In this document: one piece after another, positions 1-8,374 of the stretch
Layout: each line of letters starts with the position of its first letter
Position numbering within the stretch: position 1 is the first letter of the stretch
Source of the DNA: Chlamydiales bacterium
GTDB taxonomy: Bacteria; Chlamydiota; Chlamydiia; Chlamydiales; JACKPQ01
Direction: 5' to 3'
DNA: 64,000 nucleotides
Assembly: GCA_024233455.1 (NCBI GenBank)
Contig: JACKPP010000002.1
Location: 496,001 to 560,000 of the forward strand
Notes under the pieces: generated by a model
Databases searched by the model: none
The model's input: the letters and a program-made list of their open reading frames with translations, nothing else
What the model was told of the DNA's origin: nothing
Made by a program: the position numbers and the translations under genes

Positions 1-527
1 ATCAGTCGGTGACCACGCTCGACAAGACCAAGTGCTGCCTCGCTTTTGCCAACGGCTGAATCACCAGTGATAAAAACACCCACGCCAAAAGCTTCAACTA
101 GTGTGCCATGAAGTGAGATAGATGAGGAAAATTCCTCGGCTAAAATGACGGTGATCTGTGTGAACAATTGCATTGTGGAAATAGGTGTGCTGAAAATCGG
201 AATTTGCCTCTTTTCGCAGATAGCAGATAAATCTGGTAGTGGCGAAAATCCTCTGGAGATGATCACTGCAGGAACATCGGTTCCGAGCACAGCTAAAAGC
301 CTCTCCTGTCGCACATCAAAGGTAAGCTCTTTTAAAAATTCAAGCTCCGCTCTTCCAAAAATCAAGATGCGTCCTTCCGCCAAATTTTTGGTATAGCCGG
401 TTAGGCTTAAACCTGGTCTTTCGGCTTCGGGCACTAAAATCTTTTTCTCGAGCTTACCCTCGTTTTCTTGGGTAAGTTTCAGTCTTTCACCGTACTGGGA
501 GTAGAAATCGCGTATTGATACTTCCAT
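1..527 (-). CDS. hprK: HPr kinase/phosphorylase, 3' truncated by window edge
   Basis: The reading frame starts at the ATG at 527 and runs open off the left edge, giving the first ~175 residues (MEVSIRDFYSQYG...). The N-terminal regulatory half is followed by HGTLVEAFGVGVFITGDSAV and GKSEAALGLVERGH, which is the HprK signature with its P-loop (GDSAVGKS). HprK phosphorylates and dephosphorylates HPr on Ser in the PTS regulatory system; environmental and pathogenic Chlamydiae keep HPr, EI and HprK without a full set of sugar permeases, so the role is likely regulatory. No strong Shine-Dalgarno is seen before 527. The catalytic Asp/His region lies outside the window. Family assignment is confident; the extent is partial. 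Confidence 0.9.
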   Translation of the reverse strand, partial: MEVSIRDFYSQYGERLKLTQENEGKLEKKILVPEAERPGLSLTGYTKNLAEGRILIFGRAELEFLKELTFDVRQERLLAVLGTDVPAVIISRGFSPLPDLSAICEKRQIPIFSTPISTMQLFTQITVILAEEFSSSISLHGTLVEAFGVGVFITGDSAVGKSEAALGLVERGHRL

Positions 528-654
528 AATTCATGAACATAGGATATAAGTTTTTTTTAAGCAATGATTTAACCACCGAAATATTAATAGTTTAAAAAAT
601 CACAGAAATAGTAACTGTTTATAATAAAATCCAAATTATGCTAAAACTAAAAGT

Positions 655-1926
655 ATGACTTATACCCGTTTAGTTATTATCGGCGGCGGATTTGGCGGTT
701 TAAATGTCGCCAAGTCACTAGGCAATGCCAAGATGGACATTCTGCTGATAGACAAGAAAAATCACCATCTTTTTCAACCCCTTCTTTATCAGGTTGCCAG
801 CGCAGCTCTATCTCCAGCTGATATCGCTATGCCGCTTCGTGAAATCTTACGTGCCAACCGGAATACGACAGTGCTGATGGGCGATGTGGTCGATATAGAC
901 AAAGAAAAACGCCTGGTTATTTTAGGCAACGGCGATACCTTTGGCTACGATTATCTCGTCATCGCTACAGGAGCCCGCCACTCGTATTTTGGAAATGACC
1001 AGTGGGAGCCGATGGCTCCGGGCTTAAAAACCCTTCTCGATGCCCTTCAGATACGCGAGCGTCTTCTGACCTCATTTGAAAAAGCTGAGCGCTGCGATAG
1101 CATCACCGAAGCCTTTAAATTTCTCAATTTTGTCATTATTGGAGCTGGACCTACCGGGGTGGAAATGGCCGGAGCTATTGCTGAAATTGCCCATAAGACT
1201 ATGATCCAAAACTTTAGGCGTATCAAACCCGAAAAAGCGCGTATCTACCTGCTTGAAGCGGCACCCCGTGTTTTGCCCCCTTACCCTGAGCGCCTATCTA
1301 AACGCGCGCACAAAGATTTGGAGAAGATGGGAGTGAGAGTGATGACCGGAAAACGCGTTACCGCCGTCACAGAAGATGGCGTTCAACTAGAAGATGGTTT
1401 CATCGAATCGCGCAACGTCATCTGGGCAGCTGGCAACCAAGCCTCTCCCCTGCTAAGAAGCCTAGATACCGACCTTGATCGCTCGGGTAGAGCTATTGTT
1501 GAAAATGACCTCTCAATTCCGGGCCACCCAGAAATCTTTGTGATTGGTGATGCCGCTCACGTACTCGATAAAAAAGGGGCGCCCATTCCAGCAGTTGCAC
1601 CCGGGGCAGTTCAAGAAGGGCGTTACGTGGCGAAAATCATTCGCAAAGGCACTCCTAAAGAGCGTCGCACGCCATTTAAATACTTCGATAAAGGAAGTAT
1701 GGCCACCATCGGCAAGTGCAAAGCGGTTGCTTTTTTCAAAAAGTTTCAGTTCACCGGTTTGATTGCCTGGGTCGCCTGGGGATTTATCCATATTGCCTAT
1801 CTCATTGGATTTAGAAACCGCTTTAGCGTGGGTCTAAACTGGTTTTTTCACTATTTTTCAGGCATCCGCGGAGCGCGTCTCATTCAAAAGTCTATCCAAG
1901 AAAACGACGAAGACAAGAAATCATAA
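655..1926 (+). CDS. ndh: Type II NADH dehydrogenase (NDH-2)
   Basis: Single-subunit, non-proton-pumping NADH:quinone oxidoreductase at the inner membrane. The 423-residue product has the FAD-binding Rossmann motif GGGFGG near residues 9-14, DYLVIATGARHSYFG, a second dinucleotide fold IIGAGPTGVEMAGAIAEIA for NADH near residue 160, and VIGDAAHVLDKKGAPIPAVA for the FAD C-terminal contact. The last ~60 residues carry the hydrophobic/aromatic membrane-anchoring segment (FIHIAYLIGF, GLNWFFHYF). Length is usual for the family. It appears monocistronic, facing away from hprK. A six-codon frame (639-659) overlaps the start by ATGA but is probably fortuitous. Would feed NADH electrons to quinone without ion translocation. 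Confidence 0.92.
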   Translation: MTYTRLVIIGGGFGGLNVAKSLGNAKMDILLIDKKNHHLFQPLLYQVASAALSPADIAMPLREILRANRNTTVLMGDVVDIDKEKRLVILGNGDTFGYDYLVIATGARHSYFGNDQWEPMAPGLKTLLDALQIRERLLTSFEKAERCDSITEAFKFLNFVIIGAGPTGVEMAGAIAEIAHKTMIQNFRRIKPEKARIYLLEAAPRVLPPYPERLSKRAHKDLEKMGVRVMTGKRVTAVTEDGVQLEDGFIESRNVIWAAGNQASPLLRSLDTDLDRSGRAIVENDLSIPGHPEIFVIGDAAHVLDKKGAPIPAVAPGAVQEGRYVAKIIRKGTPKERRTPFKYFDKGSMATIGKCKAVAFFKKFQFTGLIAWVAWGFIHIAYLIGFRNRFSVGLNWFFHYFSGIRGARLIQKSIQENDEDKKS

Positions 1927-2019
1927 CGCACTTGCTTTTAGTAACTTAATATTATCACGCTCATAATTAATGAGTTACAATCATTGGTGCATTTTTTTCA
2001 GCGCTATCTCGTTTTTTTA

Positions 2020-2069
2020 TTGAGATATCGCTGATTATCGTCGATTATCAGCGATATCTCGCTTTAGTG
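2020..2069 (-). mobile_element. 50-bp palindromic mini-element sharing the left end of the IS at 19815-21456
   Basis: A 14-bp inverted repeat (2022-2035 with 2047-2060, arms gagatatcgctgat/atcagcgatatctc) forms a strong hairpin, extended inside by atcg/cgat. Reading the minus strand, it is preceded by TTTATCACTAAAGCG, the same 15 bases found at the left end of the IS200/IS605 element (minus strand, 21461-21447), again directly at the foot of a hairpin; and it is followed by TCAA, the same tetranucleotide that closes the right end of that IS. This is the plan expected of a non-autonomous IS200/IS605 derivative or REP-like palindrome. The hairpin could also act as a terminator for ndh, although no U-tract follows. 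Seen directly: the repeats; the mobile-element reading is inference. Confidence 0.5.
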
Positions 2070-2142
2070 ATAAAGACAATGTAGGCGTTCCGGCTTTCAA
2101 ACAACCGCAAGCCCTGTCCCAAAACAAAGATGAAAAGGCAGG

Positions 2143-3537
2143 ATGCCATTGCTCCTTATTAATCGGCATGTAAATCACTATAACTACAAGTCTATGCCAG
2201 CCTTTTTTGTGGGTGTGGCCATGGCGTTGGGTTGTAGCTGCGCTTTGAATTGGAGTGTCTTGATCATTGCCATAGCGTTTTTGGTCATGTGTCAAAAACG
2301 ACTAGTACTTTTATGTGTGATGGTACTGATGTGTGGGTATAGCCTCTGGAGAGCACCTGGAGCTCCTCCCACTTGCCAAGAGGGCACCTTTCGCCCGATT
2401 AGCGCCAAGCCCACTCAGCTGCCGTTTAAGTCTGCGCTGATTGTCGAGGGTACTTTTGAAGGTTATCCATGCTCAATGTGTTTAGCGCGCAATGCCAAGC
2501 CTCCTCTGGATGGCGCCTATCGCGTCGCAGGCCACCTCCAGGGGAAGTACTTTAAGCCAGCAAAAAAAGCAAAATGGGAAAAAATTCCAGGTACTTTTTC
2601 CTTTGCCGGCTACCGTTTTGCCACTAAACAGGCTCTACAAGCGTATGTAAAGCGGCACTACTGGCCTAAAGAAACAGCTGACTTTATCACCGCGATTAGT
2701 AGTGGTGAATTGGAAAATCGAATGGTCCGTTTTTTCTTTGCTAGACTAGGCCTACAACATATTTTGGCCATTTCAGGTTTTCATTTTGCCTTAATTGCTT
2801 TGCTTATAGGCTGGGTCCTTACAAAACTTATGCCCATCAAATGGGCCTCAGCTTTGCTGCTGTTTATGCTTGCGGCCTATGCTTTTTTGCTAGGTGATAC
2901 ACCATCGGTCATGCGCAGTTTTCTGATGATCGCCCTTTACCTTATCGGTATTTTGATCGATAGAAAAACCAACCCACTCAACACGTTGGGGTTTGCTTTA
3001 ATGGTAGAGTTGCTCTACGATCCATCGCATGCTGCCCATCTTGGCTTTTTGCTAAGCTACAGCGCAACGCTTAGCATTTTTTTGTTCTATAAGCGATGTG
3101 AAAGCTGGATGGACTACCTTTTGCCAGCGCGTTCTAAAGAGGAGCTGGAACACTTTCCACGCCTTGATGCCTACGGCTACTTGGCAGGTTCCTACATCCG
3201 CCGAGCGTTGGGCCTAAATCTTTCGGTGCATTTGGCCATCCTACCCATTTTATTTGCCTGCTTTGGTACATTTCCGGTACTTAGCCTCGTGTATAACTTG
3301 TTCATTCCCCTACTTGTCACAGGCATTATTGCGCTCTTTTTAGTTGGTCTGGTGCTTCCCCCTGTGCACGCTCTAAACAGCTGCTACACCACGTGGGTGC
3401 TAGAGCTCATACGCTATCCGCCACAACCTTGGATGTTTACTCTACGTCTGAATGGATTCCCTCCATGGGCAGCCATCCTCCTAGTTGGAACTCTTTTTCT
3501 ATGGGGACTACACAAAAAACTGGCCATACCCAAATGA
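2143..3537 (+). CDS. comEC: ComEC/Rec2-family DNA uptake channel protein, short form
   Basis: Polytopic membrane protein of up to 464 residues. The family signature appears as GLQHILAISGFHFALIALLI (about residues 203-222), followed by the Competence transmembrane region with repeated hydrophobic helices and GDTPSVMRSFLMIALYLIGI. An N-terminal soluble insert (VEGTFEGYPCS... YRVAGHLQGKYF) resembles the OB-like DUF4131 region. Full-length ComEC proteins (about 700-800 residues) end in a metallo-beta-lactamase domain; here the frame stops at the last helix, as in the chlamydial homologue CT339. Role: passage of single-stranded DNA across the inner membrane during natural transformation. The start is uncertain: ATG 2143 has AAGG close upstream, ATG 2194 begins at a more typical hydrophobic N-terminus. 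Confidence 0.85.
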   Translation: MPLLLINRHVNHYNYKSMPAFFVGVAMALGCSCALNWSVLIIAIAFLVMCQKRLVLLCVMVLMCGYSLWRAPGAPPTCQEGTFRPISAKPTQLPFKSALIVEGTFEGYPCSMCLARNAKPPLDGAYRVAGHLQGKYFKPAKKAKWEKIPGTFSFAGYRFATKQALQAYVKRHYWPKETADFITAISSGELENRMVRFFFARLGLQHILAISGFHFALIALLIGWVLTKLMPIKWASALLLFMLAAYAFLLGDTPSVMRSFLMIALYLIGILIDRKTNPLNTLGFALMVELLYDPSHAAHLGFLLSYSATLSIFLFYKRCESWMDYLLPARSKEELEHFPRLDAYGYLAGSYIRRALGLNLSVHLAILPILFACFGTFPVLSLVYNLFIPLLVTGIIALFLVGLVLPPVHALNSCYTTWVLELIRYPPQPWMFTLRLNGFPPWAAILLVGTLFLWGLHKKLAIPK

Positions 3538-3554
3538 ACTCACTTCGGCGTAAG

Positions 3555-3650
3555 TTTGATTTTTGAACATCTTTTTCTCATGCTGCTTTGATTTTTGAAC
3601 ATCTTTTATTGATTTTGGTTTGAATTTTGAGCATAATGTGGGTAAAAGAG
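3555..3650 (+). repeat. Three tandem 32-bp-spaced repeats upstream of the DUF4143 ATPase
   Basis: The 21-base string tttgatttttgaacatctttt (first 20: tttgatttttgaacatcttt) occurs at 3555 and again at 3587; a degenerate third copy, tttgaattttgagcat, begins at 3619. The spacing is exactly 32 bp each time, close to three turns of B-DNA, while the sequence between the cores differs. That pattern suits an operator array bound on one DNA face better than a simple slippage repeat. It ends 15 bp before the proposed start of the ATPase gene, so it likely holds its promoter/operator. The third copy would also cover the -10 region (cataatg). Confidence 0.6.
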
Positions 3651-3665
3651 GTTTCGATATTAAAC

Positions 3666-5009
3666 ATGAAAAGATTAATTGACTGGCACTTAGAGACTTG
3701 GAAATCAAGAAACCAAAGAAAACCTATTTTGCTCAAAGGAGCACGTCAGGTGGGCAAAACCTACGCTGTAAGACAATTAGGCAAACAATTCAAAAATTTT
3801 ATTGAGATCAATTTCGAATTAGTCCCCGAAGCAAAAACAATTTTTGAAAAAAATTTAGATCCAAAGCGTGTGATTTGGGAGTTATCATTATTGACCAAAA
3901 CCGAAATTATTCCCGGAGAAACATTGCTATTTTTTGATGAGATTCAAGCGGCTCCAAAGGCGATTACAGCTTTGCGCTACTTTTATGAGGAAATGCCAAG
4001 CCTGCATGTTTTAGCCGCCGGGTCACTCATAGATTTTGCTGTAGAAAAAGTTGGAATGCCTGTTGGGCGTGTCAATATGCTTTATGTTTACCCACTATCG
4101 TTCTTGGAATTTCTCGCGGCTATTAATAAGACTCAGTTCATTGAAGTGATCTTAAAAGAGGAACACTTATCAGAAATCATCCATAATCAACTGCTTGATC
4201 TACTGGGTCAATATCTAGCGATCGGGGGAATGCCTGAAGCTGTGAGAGCTTGGATTGAGACAAATGATCCCAGAGCAAGTTTCGAAGCCCAAAAAGGCTT
4301 ACTTGAAACATATAAACTAGATTTTCCCAAGTATGCTAAAAGGCATCAATTGCCTTACCTTGACATTTTATTTAACCAAATCCCTCATCTCATTGGAAAT
4401 CAATTTAAATACTCTGCTGTGCACGGAGACTATAAAAAAAGAGAGCTTGCTCCCTGTCTAGATCTCTTATGCCGGGCTAATGTTGTGCATCAAGTCATGC
4501 ACTCTGCAGGTAATGGGCTCCCTCTGGGTGCAGAAGTTAAGCTTGAATGGTTTAAAACACTCCTACTCGACGTGGGTCTATCCCAAGCGCTCTTGGGATT
4601 AGATTTAGCTGCTTGGTTTCTAAATCCCGATAAAGAGTTCGTCAACCGAGGTCTTATTGCAGAAGCTTTTGTGGGGCAAGAGCTCTTGGCCTATAGCTCT
4701 CCTGGATCAAGAGGTAATTTATATTTTTGGAAACGTGATAGGCCATCTGCTCAAGCAGAAGTTGATTATTTATGTGAAAATCAACATCAAATTATTCCGA
4801 TTGAAGTGAAGAGTGGTCTTGGATCATCATTGCGCAGCATGCACAGTTTTTTGAGCGAACGAAAAGAGCTAAAGCGAGGGATTAGATTTTGGTCTAAAGG
4901 TTTTGAGATAACAAACTCAATAGAGTCTAAGCCTTTATATGCGGTGGCCACCCTTGCAAATGAAGATCAGCGAGAAGCAATCAAAAGTCTTTTTGATGAG
5001 AGAATCTAA
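3666..5009 (+). CDS. AAA-family ATPase with DUF4143 C-terminal domain
   Basis: About 447 residues from ATG 3666 (MKRLIDWHLETWK), chosen because family members begin just before the P-loop; in-frame upstream starts at 3627/3636 are possible. AAA_14 domain: Walker A LLKGARQVGKTYAVRQLG near residue 25 and Walker B TLLFFDEIQAAP near residue 95, with a sensor-like LAAGS. The C-terminal DUF4143 part ends in FWKRDR...AEVDYL...IPIEVKSG, which matches the PD-(D/E)XK nuclease-like core seen in this family. These ATPases are common, often multicopy, accessory genes of unknown function in symbionts. No operon partner: a tRNA gene follows. The triple repeat immediately upstream suggests dedicated regulation. 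Confidence 0.85.
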   Translation: MKRLIDWHLETWKSRNQRKPILLKGARQVGKTYAVRQLGKQFKNFIEINFELVPEAKTIFEKNLDPKRVIWELSLLTKTEIIPGETLLFFDEIQAAPKAITALRYFYEEMPSLHVLAAGSLIDFAVEKVGMPVGRVNMLYVYPLSFLEFLAAINKTQFIEVILKEEHLSEIIHNQLLDLLGQYLAIGGMPEAVRAWIETNDPRASFEAQKGLLETYKLDFPKYAKRHQLPYLDILFNQIPHLIGNQFKYSAVHGDYKKRELAPCLDLLCRANVVHQVMHSAGNGLPLGAEVKLEWFKTLLLDVGLSQALLGLDLAAWFLNPDKEFVNRGLIAEAFVGQELLAYSSPGSRGNLYFWKRDRPSAQAEVDYLCENQHQIIPIEVKSGLGSSLRSMHSFLSERKELKRGIRFWSKGFEITNSIESKPLYAVATLANEDQREAIKSLFDERI

Positions 5010-5155
5010 AAAACCACTATAGCAGTTTAAATCTTCAATGATAATGATAAACACTAAAAAGAATGGGGTTTAATATAGATGCAGGGGTTATCAAACAAAT
5101 TTGATACGGCTAAAGCCAAGATCCCAGGATGGGCAGATTGGCAAAAAAGTTGGTC

Positions 5156-5185
5156 TTGACGCAATCTGATTTATTGAGGCATAAT
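5156..5185 (+). promoter_or_regulatory. Predicted promoter of tRNA-His
   Basis: TTGACG at 5156-5161 and CATAAT at 5180-5185, separated by 18 bp, lie 11 bp before the tRNA, placing a start site at about 5192. Both hexamers differ from the sigma-70 consensus by one base. Confidence 0.6.
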
Positions 5186-5196
5186 CGGTGACCTGT

Positions 5197-5274
5197 GGCG
5201 ATCGTAGCTCAGTTGGTTAGAGTACTGGATTGTGATTCCAGTGGTCGCGGGTTCGAGTCCCGTCGATCGCCCCA
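5197..5274 (+). tRNA. tRNA-His (GUG anticodon)
   Basis: Cloverleaf folds fully: acceptor GCGATCG-type stem pairs 5198-5204 with 5264-5270, D-arm TAGCTCAGTTGG, anticodon stem-loop ctggattgtgattccag with anticodon GTG, T-arm GCGGGTTCGAGTCCCGT. The extra G at position -1 (5197) that pairs with discriminator C73 is encoded, the identity element specific to tRNA-His. The 3' CCA is encoded in the DNA (5272-5274). The gene ends 9 bp before uppP, so the downstream genes may be cotranscribed with it. Confidence 0.97.
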
Positions 5275-5283
5275 TTTTTGTAT

Positions 5284-6003
5284 ATGACTTATTTACACGC
5301 TCTTCTCTTCGGCATCTTACAAGGTGCAAGTGAATTTTTTCCTATTAGTTCATCGGCCCATGCGGCCCTTCTACGAAATTATCTGGGACTTGAAAGTTCG
5401 GCTATTTTTGACTTGGTGTTACACGCCGGAACGATGTGCGCCCTTTTGACCTATTTGCGCCAAGAGCTGCTAGTCACCAGGCGTTATAAGGCGCTTTTAT
5501 TGGGCACATTGCCTCTTGTCCCTCTATATTTTCTCATCAAACCCCTTCTCGGGAATGTAAACGTCGGTTTTTTTTTAGTCCTGACAAGCCTGATTTTGTT
5601 TTTGGCAGGTAAGGCATCTAGGCGCGCGCAAAGTAGCCAAGATCCCTTATGGATCGGCTGCGCCCAAGCCCTTGCCCTTTTTCCAGGCATTTCAAGAAGC
5701 GCATCGACAATCACCGCTGCTAAAAGACTAGGCTGGCCGGTGGAGGAAGCGGTGATTTTTTCGTTTTTATTGTCCATTCCAGCTACGTGCGGGGGGATGT
5801 GCATCGAAACTTATTCAGTTTGGCGCTCTGGTGCTTTGCTGCCTCCAATTGGCGTGTGTATTTTGGGATTTCTGGCAGCTTTTGGCGTGGGACTCATGAT
5901 GATCCGCTTAGCATTTCGTCTTCTTAAGAGAGGTAAATTCACAATATTCGCTTGGTATTGCCTCTTGTTAGGACTTTTTGCTATAGTGACGCTATATGTC
6001 TAA
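5284..6003 (+). CDS. uppP: Undecaprenyl-diphosphatase (BacA family)
   Basis: Integral membrane phosphatase that recycles undecaprenyl diphosphate to the monophosphate lipid carrier used for peptidoglycan and other wall polymers. 239 residues from ATG 5284; a TTG at 5278 is in frame but abuts the tRNA end. Both family motifs are visible: LQGASEFFPISSSAH near residues 11-25 (consensus has TE where this has SE) and LFPGISRSASTI near residues 136-147, with about seven hydrophobic helices. Overlaps ftsK by 8 bp, so the two are probably cotranscribed. Its presence supports a working peptidoglycan pathway together with MurE, PBP3 and AmiA encoded further right. Confidence 0.93.
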   Translation: MTYLHALLFGILQGASEFFPISSSAHAALLRNYLGLESSAIFDLVLHAGTMCALLTYLRQELLVTRRYKALLLGTLPLVPLYFLIKPLLGNVNVGFFLVLTSLILFLAGKASRRAQSSQDPLWIGCAQALALFPGISRSASTITAAKRLGWPVEEAVIFSFLLSIPATCGGMCIETYSVWRSGALLPPIGVCILGFLAAFGVGLMMIRLAFRLLKRGKFTIFAWYCLLLGLFAIVTLYV

Positions 6004-8317
6004 AACTCATCCAGAGGCCAAGGGCCTGTTACTGATTGCCACTAGTGTTTTGCTCTTCTGTGCTCTGATCAGTTTTCGCCTAGAACATATTGAGACAAAT
6101 TGGCTAGGCTTTATCGGCTATTGGATTGCCTTCGGACTGCATTATTGCTTTGGCCTGGTGAGTTTTTTGGGTGTGGCCTTTATGAGCTGGAGCGGCTGGC
6201 AGCTCTTAAGACGCCAAAAAATCCCCTCTTTCGGCTATCGACTGCTCTCCTTTGGCATTTTATGCGTATCGCTTTGTATGCTACTGACCGTTTTTGCCGA
6301 ATCAACTTACGCGTACGTATCGCTGTTAGATGGAAAAGTCTACTCTGAAACGATTACCTTCAATGCCCCTTATGCCTACCGCTATACTCGGTTCAATCTA
6401 GGTGGGGTGCCCTGGTACATGCTTTATCGGGATATTCCAGCTCTCAATCTGCGCCACCTACTCAGCAATGTGGGAATCGTGCTGATTTTTTCTATGACCA
6501 GTGTCGTTTCATTGATTTTGTTGACTGGCTTTAGAGTCACTGAAGCTTTTTCCCGTCTGGCCAAGTTGCTTAGAAAAGGCTGGGCTGCCCTGATGGAGCG
6601 GCTAAAAAAAATCAAGCTACCTCAACCAAAAGTAAAAACGCCGGTCAACAAACTCCCCCCCGCTCCCAAAAAGACCTTTACTGCGGCAAAAAAAGTGACC
6701 GATTTTTTCAAGCCCAAAGAAAAACCGATTCCTCCCCCATCCATTATTGAAGAAAAAAACCGCACTATTAAGATGCACGCCCCCACGCCGGTCAGCAAAA
6801 CCGCTATCTCCAAGCGCAACGAGGCCCTGCGCGCTCAAAAAGTATGGAATGGTGATTACGCTGAATACAAAATACCGCCTCTAGATTTGTTAGCCGATTC
6901 CAAACACGTCGACCATCCCACTCTGGAAAAAGACCTAAGACGTCAGGCCGAAGTTTTAGAAGAGACGCTACTTAGCTTTGGCATCGAGGCCAAAGTAGGC
7001 GAAATTAACTGCGGCCCCACCATTACATCTTTTGAGCTTCACCCAGCAGTAGGGGTCAAAGTACAGAAGATTAAAGCGCTTGAAAATGATATTGCGCTTA
7101 ATCTGCAAGCCAAATCCATTCGTATTATTGCCCCTATTCCGGGAAAAGCCGCAGTAGGTGTCGAGGTTCCATCTCTATACCCCCAGCCAGTTTGTTTTAA
7201 AGAACTGCTCGCCTCTTTCCACGATAGTGATAAGAAAATGCATTTGCCACTTCTTTTGGGAAAAAATATCTCTGGCGACGATGTCATCACCGACCTAACC
7301 AAGATGCCACATTGCATCATTGCCGGCGCTACAGGCTCTGGTAAGTCGGTTTGTATTAACACGCTAATTATGTCGATTTTAATGAATAAGCGCCCAGATG
7401 AGGTGAAGCTTATTTTAGTCGATCCCAAAAAAGTAGAGCTCACACCTTACTCTGATTTACCTCACCTTGTGGCACCAGTTATCACTGAAGCCCACGGCGC
7501 TTACACTGCTCTGAATTGGATGGTCAAAGAGATGCTACAAAGGTATGAGATGCTTAAAGCGCTAGGTCTGCGCAATATCTCAGCTTTCAATAGCCGCAAA
7601 ATCAATCAGGAAAAAGAAGCAGAATTAGGGATGACCATTCCCGAAAAAATGCATCTCATTGTTTGTATCATAGATGAATTTGCCGATTTGATGATGGCCT
7701 CCTCATCAGATCTAGAAACTCCAATTGCAAGAATTGCCCAGATGGCCAGAGCTGTGGGCATTCACCTCATTTTAGCTACCCAACGCCCCTCACGCGAGGT
7801 AATCACTGGGTTGATTAAGGCCAACTTCCCCACACGCATCTCCTTCAAAGTTTCCAGCCGCGTCAACAGCCAGATTATTCTCGATGAAAACGGCGCCGAA
7901 ACCCTTCTTGGCAACGGCGATATGCTCTTTTTACCTCCAGGAGCTCACACTCTCTTGCGCGCCCAAGGCGCCTACATCAGCGATAGTGAAATCAATAAAG
8001 TGATCGACTTTGTTAAAGAACAAGCACCTCCAAACTATCTCATCAAATCGTTTGACACGCTCTCTCGTGAAGAAATCATGGGCCCATCCGATCCCACCTC
8101 TCCGTCTACCGATAAACCCGAAGATGAGATGTACGACCAAGCCTTAGCACTAGTACTAAGCACTGGAACGGCATCGACCAGCTTTTTGCAGCGCAAGCTT
8201 GGACTTGGCTATGCTAGGGCTGCCAAACTCATGGATACACTTGAAAAACGGGGCGTCATCGGACCACAAGAAGGTGCCAAGCCCAGAGCTGTCTTGGGTA
8301 TCGGCTATGAAGATTGA
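5996..8317 (+). CDS. ftsK: DNA translocase FtsK
   Basis: Divisome-associated, ring-forming ATPase that pumps chromosomal DNA through the septum. The 773-residue product has four N-terminal hydrophobic helices (about residues 10-28, 34-58, 76-97, 155-178), a basic/proline linker (about 200-290), then the motor: IIAGATGSGKSVCINTLI (Walker A, near 441), LVDPKKVELTPY, Walker B IVCIIDEFADLMM, and LILATQRPSREVITGLIKA. The last ~65 residues (DQALALVLSTGTASTSFLQRKLGLGY...) are the winged-helix gamma domain that reads chromosome polarity sequences. Linker is much shorter than in E. coli, as usual in small genomes. In Chlamydiae, which lack FtsZ, FtsK is one of the retained division proteins. Overlaps uppP by 8 bp. 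Confidence 0.95.
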   Translation: MSKTHPEAKGLLLIATSVLLFCALISFRLEHIETNWLGFIGYWIAFGLHYCFGLVSFLGVAFMSWSGWQLLRRQKIPSFGYRLLSFGILCVSLCMLLTVFAESTYAYVSLLDGKVYSETITFNAPYAYRYTRFNLGGVPWYMLYRDIPALNLRHLLSNVGIVLIFSMTSVVSLILLTGFRVTEAFSRLAKLLRKGWAALMERLKKIKLPQPKVKTPVNKLPPAPKKTFTAAKKVTDFFKPKEKPIPPPSIIEEKNRTIKMHAPTPVSKTAISKRNEALRAQKVWNGDYAEYKIPPLDLLADSKHVDHPTLEKDLRRQAEVLEETLLSFGIEAKVGEINCGPTITSFELHPAVGVKVQKIKALENDIALNLQAKSIRIIAPIPGKAAVGVEVPSLYPQPVCFKELLASFHDSDKKMHLPLLLGKNISGDDVITDLTKMPHCIIAGATGSGKSVCINTLIMSILMNKRPDEVKLILVDPKKVELTPYSDLPHLVAPVITEAHGAYTALNWMVKEMLQRYEMLKALGLRNISAFNSRKINQEKEAELGMTIPEKMHLIVCIIDEFADLMMASSSDLETPIARIAQMARAVGIHLILATQRPSREVITGLIKANFPTRISFKVSSRVNSQIILDENGAETLLGNGDMLFLPPGAHTLLRAQGAYISDSEINKVIDFVKEQAPPNYLIKSFDTLSREEIMGPSDPTSPSTDKPEDEMYDQALALVLSTGTASTSFLQRKLGLGYARAAKLMDTLEKRGVIGPQEGAKPRAVLGIGYED

Positions 8318-8374
8318 TCGGTAACCAGACCGCTTATTCTTTTTTTTAAGCCTCTGATTCTGTATAGAAGAATT

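Noticed and set aside
639..659. Six-codon upstream frame overlapping the ndh start by ATGA
   Set aside because: Too short, no ribosome-binding site, no codons suggesting attenuation.
3555..3650. 32-bp repeats considered as a mini CRISPR
   Set aside because: Core of 21 bp with 11-bp gaps is far from repeat-spacer geometry and no cas gene is present.
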